DNA of 14,445 nucleotides from Anaerolineae bacterium. Its GTDB lineage: Bacteria > Chloroflexota > Anaerolineae > B4-G1. Each line of letters opens with the position of its first letter. Positions within the stretch are counted from its first letter, which is position 1. Position numbers and translations under genes: made by a program. Of this stretch, positions 1 to 4,706 are shown piece by piece. Under the pieces are notes generated by a model. The model was not told the origin of the DNA and searched no databases. It was given only the letters and a program-made list of their open reading frames with translations. The stretch is taken from assembly GCA_030612185.1 (NCBI GenBank), contig JAUWOI010000050.1, forward strand, positions 1 to 14,445, given 5' to 3'.

Positions 1-310
1 TATCAATCAGGCACTCAAAAGTGTCAATGGGCGTCTTTTCCCGTTCGGTTGGTTCCGGTTGTGGTGGAGTATGCGGCGCATTGATGTAGCCAGCCTGAAG
101 TTGCTGGCGGTGTTGGAGGAACACCGCGCACGAGGATTGGATTCGCTGCTCTACTTGGAGACGGCACGGGCGCTTCTGCGCAAGGGATATGCCTGGGTTG
201 ATATGTCACTCACCTCGGAGCACAACGTGACGATCAATCGCCTCTCCGAGAAGTTGGGCTGGCAACGATACAAGGTGTACCGCACCTACCACATGTCACT
301 GGTTCCGTAA
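1..310 (+). CDS. C-terminal part of a GNAT-type acetyltransferase-like protein (5' end outside window)
   Basis: The frame is open from the first complete codon at position 2 to the TAA at 308-310, giving 102 residues and no start of its own. The later Met at 59 lies in the middle of a conserved-looking stretch, so the gene must begin upstream of the window. The tail contains a segment that reads like GNAT motif A and B: a region rich in Arg and Gly (EEHRARGLDSLLYLE), a kGYAWVDMS strand, and a final N-x-x-x-x-N-R-L-S-E-K-LGW followed by YKVYRTY. This is the usual end of GNAT proteins that have a neighbouring Asn near the acceptor site and a terminal Tyr-rich strand. The substrate cannot be inferred. 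It is separated from the next transcript by only 20 bases before a strong promoter, so it probably ends the preceding transcription unit, although no terminator is visible between them. Confidence 0.75.
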   Translation, partial: INQALKSVNGRLFPFGWFRLWWSMRRIDVASLKLLAVLEEHRARGLDSLLYLETARALLRKGYAWVDMSLTSEHNVTINRLSEKLGWQRYKVYRTYHMSLVP

Positions 311-330
311 CACCTGGTGGATTCGGTTAC

Positions 331-358
331 TTGACAATCCGCCAGAATAGAGTATAAT
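331..358 (+). promoter_or_regulatory. Strong sigma70-type promoter
   Basis: A perfect -35 box TTGACA (331-336) and a perfect -10 box TATAAT (353-358) are separated by 16 bp. Transcription would start near 364-366, about 20 nt upstream of the leader-peptide start codon. This is the clearest promoter in the window and probably drives the leader and the genes from 647 onward. Confidence 0.85.
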
Positions 359-385
359 GCCGCCCATCTTACAAGGAGGTGTTTA

Positions 386-487
386 ATGCGCAAGGCAATG
401 TTCATCATCAGCGCAGTTCGGCCCCGTGACGACAGCGGGGGTCGGGTGCTGCCTTGTCGCAGTGCGCCTATTTGGAGGTTGACCTGA
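386..487 (+). CDS. 33-residue leader peptide of a putative transcription attenuator
   Basis: The ORF is preceded by an almost ideal ribosome binding site (AAGGAGGT, 373-380) six bases before the ATG at 386-388, and it ends at a TGA at 485-487. It lies between a consensus promoter and an intrinsic terminator. The peptide begins MRKAMFIISAVRPRDD and ends LPCRSAPIWRLT. It has six Arg, one Trp and one Cys but no run of a single amino acid of the kind seen in the his, phe or trp leaders. A peptide- or drug-dependent ribosome stall is therefore as plausible as amino-acid sensing. Codons 24-26 (Cys-Arg-Ser, 455-463) are exactly complementary to the loop of the following terminator, so the position of a translating ribosome would decide whether the two can pair. 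I do not recognise this leader family. Confidence 0.7.
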   Translation: MRKAMFIISAVRPRDDSGGRVLPCRSAPIWRLT

Positions 488-522
488 CATAGAGTCATCC
501 CAGGCCGTGGGCAACTGCGACA
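455..522 (+). promoter_or_regulatory. Candidate antiterminator pairing between leader-peptide codons and terminator loop
   Basis: TGTCGCAGT at 455-463 is the perfect reverse complement of ACTGCGACA at 514-522, which fills most of the 11-nt loop of the terminator at 502-532. A second, shorter match exists at 412-418 (CGCAGTT with AACTGCG at 513-519). If 455-463 pairs with 514-522, the terminator stem should be strained or blocked. A ribosome sitting on codons near Cys24-Ser26 would prevent that pairing. The complementarity is seen directly; the regulatory role is inferred. Confidence 0.5.
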
Positions 523-540
523 CCCACGGCCTTTTTTGTT
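502..540 (+). terminator. Intrinsic (Rho-independent) terminator after the leader peptide
   Basis: AGGCCGTGGG (502-511) and CCCACGGCCT (523-532) form a perfect 10-bp GC-rich stem with an 11-nt loop, and the descending arm is followed by a T tract (TTTTTTGTTTT from 532). It lies 15 nt after the leader-peptide stop and more than 100 nt before the first downstream gene. That is where an attenuator terminator should be. Confidence 0.85.
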
Positions 541-560
541 TTCTCCACACAGCATCACTT

Positions 561-593
561 CACAAGGCCGTGGGCATTGTCCACGGCCTTGTG
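561..593 (+). promoter_or_regulatory. Second perfect hairpin sharing its arms with the leader terminator
   Basis: CACAAGGCCGTGG (561-573) and CCACGGCCTTGTG (581-593) form a perfect 13-bp stem with a 7-nt loop. Only a weak T-rich stretch follows (ATTTGTTTC), so it is a poor stand-alone terminator. Its core GGCCGTGGG repeats the left arm of the first terminator, so the right arm of the first hairpin (523-531) could pair with the left arm of this one (566-574). It may be a second attenuation step, a 5'-stabilising structure, or a duplicate produced by a local repeat. No ORF with a convincing start lies between the two hairpins. Confidence 0.6.
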
Positions 594-646
594 ATTTGTT
601 TCACTGCTGGATGTTTTTTACATATACCTGCATAGAGGACAAAACC

Positions 647-1663
647 ATGTCAACAACACTATCATTACCCGAGCACTTCACGAGCCGCCCAGCAACAATG
701 GGCGATGTGGAAGCCGTCGTTGATATCCGGAACGTCTGCTCTATCGAGCAGATCGGTAAACCACGAACCGAGGCGCACGAATTTCGCAGCGCTTGGCAGT
801 CTCCCACCTTCAACCTGGAGACCGCCACGCTGGTCATAGTCGCGCCGGGCGGCAGTCTTGTGGGCCACGCCACGTTGTGGGACTCGGAACCACACGTGCG
901 TTTATATGTGGCGGGGGACGTGCACCCCGAATACAAGGGGCAAGGTCTCGGTACGACCCGCTGCCAGTGGGCGGAGGAGCGCGGACGACAGGCTGTCCTC
1001 AAGGCTCCAGCGGGAACCCGCGTGGCGCTGCTCCAGGAAAGGGTGAGCACCCACGAGGCAGCCCAGGCGCTGCTGAACGAACAGGGCTACAGGTCCGTGC
1101 GCCACAGCTTCCGTATGGTCATCGAGATGAATGGGCCACCGCCGGAACCGGTCGTGCCCGACGGCATCACCATCCGTTGCTTTGTCCGCGATCAGGATTT
1201 GCGCCCCCTCATTCTTGCGGATCGCGAAACATTCCAGGATCACTGGGGGTACGTGGAGCACCCCCTTGAGGAAGCCTACCAGGAGTGGGTACACTGGATA
1301 GACAACAATCCAGATTACGATGCATCGCTCTGGTTCCTGGCTATGGATGGAGAGGAAATCACCGGCATGTCGTTGTGCTGTCCCAAGACGGCCGAAGACC
1401 CAGGGATGGGCTGGGTCGACTCGTTGGGCGTGCGGCGGCCCTGGCGGAGGCGCGGGCTGGCGCTGGCCCTGCTGCATCACAGTTTTGGTGAGTTCTACCG
1501 GCGCGGCAAGCGCAAGGCGGGCCTGGAAGTTGACGCGCAGAGCCTCACCGGCGCTACCCGTCTCTACGAGAAGGCCGGGATGCACGTAGATCGTCAGTAC
1601 GTCATGTATGAAAAAGAACTGCGTCCTGGAAAGGATCTGAGCACGCAGTTTGTGGATGATTGA
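647..1663 (+). CDS. Tandem-domain GNAT N-acetyltransferase
   Basis: This 338-residue protein has two GNAT folds, an arrangement also known from mycothiol synthase MshD and related proteins. It should transfer an acetyl group from acetyl-CoA to an amine of unknown identity in the cytosol. The N-terminal domain has a motif A variant K97-x-x-G100-x-G102 after a VHPEY strand. The C-terminal domain has a full R267-x-x-G270-x-A272 pyrophosphate-binding loop after DSLGVRRPW, then DAQSLTGATRLYEKAGM and a terminal YVMYEKEL strand typical of the fold. The C-terminal domain is the better conserved and more likely active one. I chose the ATG at 647 because AGAGGAC precedes it and the fold starts directly after it; the frame is open further upstream, but those codons overlap the hairpins. 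It is the first full gene behind the attenuator, which suggests conditional expression. Confidence 0.85.
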   Translation: MSTTLSLPEHFTSRPATMGDVEAVVDIRNVCSIEQIGKPRTEAHEFRSAWQSPTFNLETATLVIVAPGGSLVGHATLWDSEPHVRLYVAGDVHPEYKGQGLGTTRCQWAEERGRQAVLKAPAGTRVALLQERVSTHEAAQALLNEQGYRSVRHSFRMVIEMNGPPPEPVVPDGITIRCFVRDQDLRPLILADRETFQDHWGYVEHPLEEAYQEWVHWIDNNPDYDASLWFLAMDGEEITGMSLCCPKTAEDPGMGWVDSLGVRRPWRRRGLALALLHHSFGEFYRRGKRKAGLEVDAQSLTGATRLYEKAGMHVDRQYVMYEKELRPGKDLSTQFVDD

Positions 1664-1674
1664 GGAGGAATCTG

Positions 1675-1788
1675 ATGTACCAGTATGAAAACATCGCCCT
1701 GGACGTTTCGGGCGTCACCAAGAGATTTGTCAAAAGTGATGGGCTCCACTGGCCCTGGAAAAAACGGAACGAGAAAAATGAACAATGA
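1675..1788 (+). pseudogene. 37-codon remnant resembling the N-terminus of an ABC transporter ATPase
   Basis: A strong ribosome binding site (GAGGAGG, 1662-1668) lies 6 bases before the ATG at 1675. The reading frame begins MYQYENIALDVSGVTKRF, the typical first beta strand of ABC ATPases (hydrophobic-x-V-x-x-V-T-K-R-F), then has a W-P-W-K-K patch and stops at 1786-1788. No Walker A, signature or Walker B follows in any frame here, and the next gene starts inside its last codons. I infer the start of an ATPase gene whose body was deleted, leaving its translation start in front of the HAD gene. It may still be translated, and it may couple translation into the next gene through the 11-base overlap. 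The alternative is a genuine small protein or leader; only 37 residues are available, so the family call is tentative. Confidence 0.45.
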
Positions 1789-2506
1789 ACAAACAAGGCC
1801 GACGCTGATCATTGACGCTGACGATACGCTGTGGGAGACCGAGGTCTACTTCGAGCAGTGCATCGCCGATTTCGGGGAACTGATGGCGACGCTGGGCTTT
1901 GATCGGGAGGAGGCGGAGCGCACCGTGGAAGAGGTGGAACGGGAGCGCGTCCCCCAGGTGGGTTACGCGCCGGAGGAGTTTGCCCGCAGCCTGGTTTTCG
2001 CTTACCAACGCCTGTGCGAAAGGCACGACCGGTCCATCAAGGACGAGGTGTCGGACGGTGTATGGGAAATCGGGCGGGCGATGGTAGAGTATCCCATCGT
2101 GCTGCTCGACGGCGTAGCAGAGACCCTGGCCCGGCTCAGCGGCCGCTTCCGCCTGCTCCTGCTGACCAAAGGGGACCGGCAAGCGCAGGGGAGCAAACTG
2201 GCGCGATCGGGCCTAGGCCATCTCTTCGACGGAGTACACATCGTGCCGGAGAAAGACGCCGGGGTAATTCGAGGACTGGTGGCTGAGTATAATCTGCGGC
2301 AGGAGCAGACCTGGATGGTCGGCAACAGCCCGCGGTCCGACATCAATCCGGCGCTGGAGGCGGGCATCGGCGCCATCCACGTGCCACATTCGAATACCTG
2401 GCACCTGGAGCACGAAGTGATTGCCGAGCCGGAGCGGGTTATCGTTTTGAATTGCTTTGAAGAACTGGTTGCGTTGCTCACCGATGTTGAGAGTAATGAA
2501 CAATGA
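1778..2506 (+). CDS. HAD-superfamily hydrolase (phosphatase-like)
   Basis: This 242-residue protein carries all four HAD motifs: motif I D13-A-D15-D-T17 (nucleophile and general acid/base), motif II T130 in LLLLTKG, motif III K159 in IVPEKDAG, and motif IV GNSPRSD with D188. A helical insert between motifs I and II, roughly residues 25-105, matches a C1-type cap. It should hydrolyse a small phosphorylated compound in the cytosol; the substrate is unknown. The start is set at the ATG at 1778, just upstream of the first strand. The frame is open to 1685, but those extra codons overlap the ABC-ATPase remnant and show no HAD fold. The ribosome binding site is weak (GGAACGAG), so translation may depend on the overlapping upstream frame. 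The next gene starts 12 bases downstream. Confidence 0.85.
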   Translation: MNNEQTRPTLIIDADDTLWETEVYFEQCIADFGELMATLGFDREEAERTVEEVERERVPQVGYAPEEFARSLVFAYQRLCERHDRSIKDEVSDGVWEIGRAMVEYPIVLLDGVAETLARLSGRFRLLLLTKGDRQAQGSKLARSGLGHLFDGVHIVPEKDAGVIRGLVAEYNLRQEQTWMVGNSPRSDINPALEAGIGAIHVPHSNTWHLEHEVIAEPERVIVLNCFEELVALLTDVESNEQ

Positions 2507-2518
2507 TGGGAGGGACAG

Positions 2519-3337
2519 ATGATTTACGAACTGAATGAAGCAGACTACGAAAAGGTGCGCCCGCTGTTCCAGGCGCTAGAGTACCACCTTACCAGCGCCG
2601 CCGTGCTCGATGGCAACTGTCCCGGCAAGGTGTTCGCCGATGATCCTGCCAACCCGCAGACGGCGTTCGTATTCTCGCCGGAGGGGTGTTATCTGGCCGG
2701 GAACCCGACCAATGACGCTTTCAACCGCGCCTTGAACAGCGTCATCTGCACCGGGGAAGCCTTCGACGAGGAAGTAGATGCGCTGTCCTTCGTCTGCCAT
2801 CCAGAAGGCTGGCGGGAGCGGTTAGCGGTTGTGCTCAATCCCCATCCGCCGATAAAGATGCATCGGCGACATTACGTCTGCCGCGAGTTGAAGTACGACT
2901 GGCGTGCCGACGTCCCAGATGGCTACGCTGTGCATCGCATCGACGAACCGCTCCTGAACCGGCCGGGGTTGAGAATCCCCGATCACGTCACGAACTGGAT
3001 GAAAAACAACTGGGGCTCGACCGCCGATTTCCTTCAGAGGGGCTTCGGCCTGGTCACCATCCACACGGACGAGGCTGTATCCTGGTCGCTGGCGGACTGC
3101 ATCAGTGGCGATGGTTGTGAGATCGGCATTTGTACACTTCCGGCTTACCGGCGGCGCGGGCTGGCAGCGGTCACGGCTGCGGCAGCGGTGGATCACGCCT
3201 TCTCACTCGGACTATCGCTGGTCGGCTGGCAGTGCCCCGAAGATAACCTGGGCTCCATCCGCACGGCGGAAAGGATCGGCTTCGAGAAAGAGCGCGATTA
3301 CACGATGTACTACGTACTTCTGGACGAAACAGTTTAG
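2519..3337 (+). CDS. GNAT acetyltransferase of the zwittermicin-resistance (ZmaR-like) type
   Basis: The 272-residue protein has a variable N-terminal half (residues 1-130) and a C-terminal GNAT domain with W-S-L-A-D-C-I-S-G-D-G-C-E-I-G, then the acetyl-CoA loop R211-R-R-G214-L-A216, and W-Q-C-P-E-D-N-x-G-S near the C-terminus ending in a GFEKERDYTMYY strand. This order, and especially the SxADC...E-I-G and D-N-x-x-S elements, is what I associate with the GNAT_acetyltran family that includes ZmaR. That enzyme acetylates the antibiotic zwittermicin A, but most family members have no known substrate. The ribosome binding site GGGAGGG (2509-2515 region) fixes the start. Spacing to both neighbours (12 and 19 bases) points to one operon with the HAD genes. 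The family call is from memory of motifs. Confidence 0.75.
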   Translation: MIYELNEADYEKVRPLFQALEYHLTSAAVLDGNCPGKVFADDPANPQTAFVFSPEGCYLAGNPTNDAFNRALNSVICTGEAFDEEVDALSFVCHPEGWRERLAVVLNPHPPIKMHRRHYVCRELKYDWRADVPDGYAVHRIDEPLLNRPGLRIPDHVTNWMKNNWGSTADFLQRGFGLVTIHTDEAVSWSLADCISGDGCEIGICTLPAYRRRGLAAVTAAAAVDHAFSLGLSLVGWQCPEDNLGSIRTAERIGFEKERDYTMYYVLLDETV

Positions 3338-3356
3338 CAATAAGGAGAACAAACAA

Positions 3357-4643
3357 ATGGCAGATGACAAAATTCGGGCGGTGATATTCGACTATGGCGG
3401 GGTGCTGATGCGCGCTGCCGATCCTACGCCGCGCCGCGAACTGGAGCAACGGTTCGGGATGCAGCCGGGTGGCGCGAGCAAACTGATGTTCGAAAGCCCG
3501 CTTTTGGACGAGGCCCTACTGGGCCACGTCAGTACCAGCTCGTTCTGGGCCGATGTGGGCCAGCAATTGGGGCTGAATGACAGCGAACTGATCGAGTTCC
3601 GGCGCACTTTTTGGTCCGGCGACCGGCTGGACGAGGAACTGGTGGCCCTCATCCACGATCTGCGCGACGCGGGCTATCGCACTGCCATGCTCAGCAATGC
3701 GCCAGCCGACTTGTGCCAGATCGTGGAGCAGTTGATGGGGATCACAAGCGCTTTTGATGGCTTTGACACCCTCATCATCTCCGGCTGCGAGGGGCTGATG
3801 AAACCCGACCCCGCGATCTACGAACTGGCATTGGAGCGGCTGGGCGTGACGGCAGAGGAGACGGTTTTTGTGGACGACTCTCGGGTGAACGTGGCCGCGG
3901 CCCGGCAGATTGGGTTCCATGCCACGCGCTTCCGTGGGCTAACGCCGCTGCGGAAGTGGTTGCGGGGCATGGGTGTGCCCGCCCCCGACCCCGTTCTCAA
4001 TCCCCTGCCCGACATCCGTGCCGTCATCTTTGACTGGGGCGGCGTGATGGAGAGGTCACCGGACGAAACTTACGTCGCCGGATGGGAGCGACGGCTGGCA
4101 CTGGAACCCAGTACACTGCCGGAGGTGCTGTGGGGGAAGGTATGGCGTCAACTGGAGATCGGCGCAATCACCAACGACGACTTCAGGCAGCACATCGCCA
4201 GACAGTTGGGTCTTCCCGATGCGGAGGCGGCGGGCCGCTTTGTCGAAGAATTCTACGCCGACGACCGGTTCAACCCGGAGACGGTCGCCGCCGCCCGTGC
4301 CCTGAGAGGCCGCTACAAGGTCGCTTTGCTGACCAACGCCTTTCCCGGTCAAGACGATCTGATCCACAAACAGTTCGGGATCAACGTGCACGCCGAGTTC
4401 GGCGTTTACGTCAACTCAGCCTACGTTGGCCTGCGCAAGCCCGACCCGGCCATCTTTCACCTGACACTGGATCAACTGGACGTCGCGCCACAGCAGGCGA
4501 TCTTCCTGGACGACAATCTACGCAACGTGGACGCCGCCCGTGAGTTGGGCATACACACCGTGCAGTTTGTTGACCCCGCCACATCGCTGGCGGAGTTGGA
4601 GGCGCTGTTGGGGCATCTGATAACGCGGATTCCAGGACATTAA
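3357..4643 (+). CDS. Two-domain (tandem) HAD-IA hydrolase
   Basis: This 428-residue protein is two complete HAD domains in one chain. Domain 1 (about residues 6-200) has FD12-Y-G-G-V, S in AMLSNA, K in LMKPDPAIY and VFVDD. Domain 2 (about 220-428) has FD226-W-G-G-V, T in ALLTNA, K in LRKPDPAIF and IFLDD. In both halves the second Asp of the usual D-x-D motif is replaced by Gly. The glucose-1-phosphatase YihX also lacks that Asp, so activity is not ruled out. Each half has the helical cap region after motif I. The halves are similar enough in order and motifs to suggest an internal duplication. The start ATG at 3357 has TAAGGAG 8 bases upstream; the long upstream extension in the same frame overlaps the GNAT gene and is rejected. 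The substrate is unknown. Confidence 0.85.
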   Translation: MADDKIRAVIFDYGGVLMRAADPTPRRELEQRFGMQPGGASKLMFESPLLDEALLGHVSTSSFWADVGQQLGLNDSELIEFRRTFWSGDRLDEELVALIHDLRDAGYRTAMLSNAPADLCQIVEQLMGITSAFDGFDTLIISGCEGLMKPDPAIYELALERLGVTAEETVFVDDSRVNVAAARQIGFHATRFRGLTPLRKWLRGMGVPAPDPVLNPLPDIRAVIFDWGGVMERSPDETYVAGWERRLALEPSTLPEVLWGKVWRQLEIGAITNDDFRQHIARQLGLPDAEAAGRFVEEFYADDRFNPETVAAARALRGRYKVALLTNAFPGQDDLIHKQFGINVHAEFGVYVNSAYVGLRKPDPAIFHLTLDQLDVAPQQAIFLDDNLRNVDAARELGIHTVQFVDPATSLAELEALLGHLITRIPGH

Positions 4644-4649
4644 CGGATT

Positions 4650-4687
4650 ACGAATTTACGAATCACGAATTTACGAATCTACGAATC
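4650..4687. repeat. Short ACGAAT tandem repeat
   Basis: ACGAAT occurs five times, starting at 4650, 4658, 4665, 4673 and 4681, at steps of 7 to 8 bases, with TTT or TC spacers. It fills most of the 63-base gap between the HAD gene and the ABC exporter. It is too short and irregular for a CRISPR array. I see no promoter boxes within it. It could be a simple-sequence repeat or a trace of a dispersed intergenic repeat. Confidence 0.8.
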
Positions 4688-4706
4688 CCCTGGAGGCTAA
4701 TTCACT

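Noticed and set aside
596..626. Second promoter (TTGTTT and TACATA, 17-bp gap) just before the tandem GNAT gene
   Set aside because: Both boxes are weak matches in an AT-rich stretch, and the strong promoter at 331-358 already explains transcription. It cannot be excluded.
536..646. Upstream extension of the tandem GNAT start
   Set aside because: The extra codons run through the terminator and second hairpin, and no ribosome binding site precedes those starts; ATG 647 has one and begins the fold.
902..1585. Long - strand open frame opposite the tandem GNAT gene
   Set aside because: It has no ribosome binding site and no recognisable motifs, and it mirrors the codon bias of the + strand gene with its clear GNAT fold.
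1685..1777. Upstream extension of the first HAD gene
   Set aside because: It overlaps a better-supported ABC-ATPase-like frame, and the HAD fold begins only after residue 8 of the shorter form.
4650..4687. CRISPR-like array
   Set aside because: The units are only 6 bases with 1-2 base spacers; no repeat-spacer structure and no cas gene nearby.
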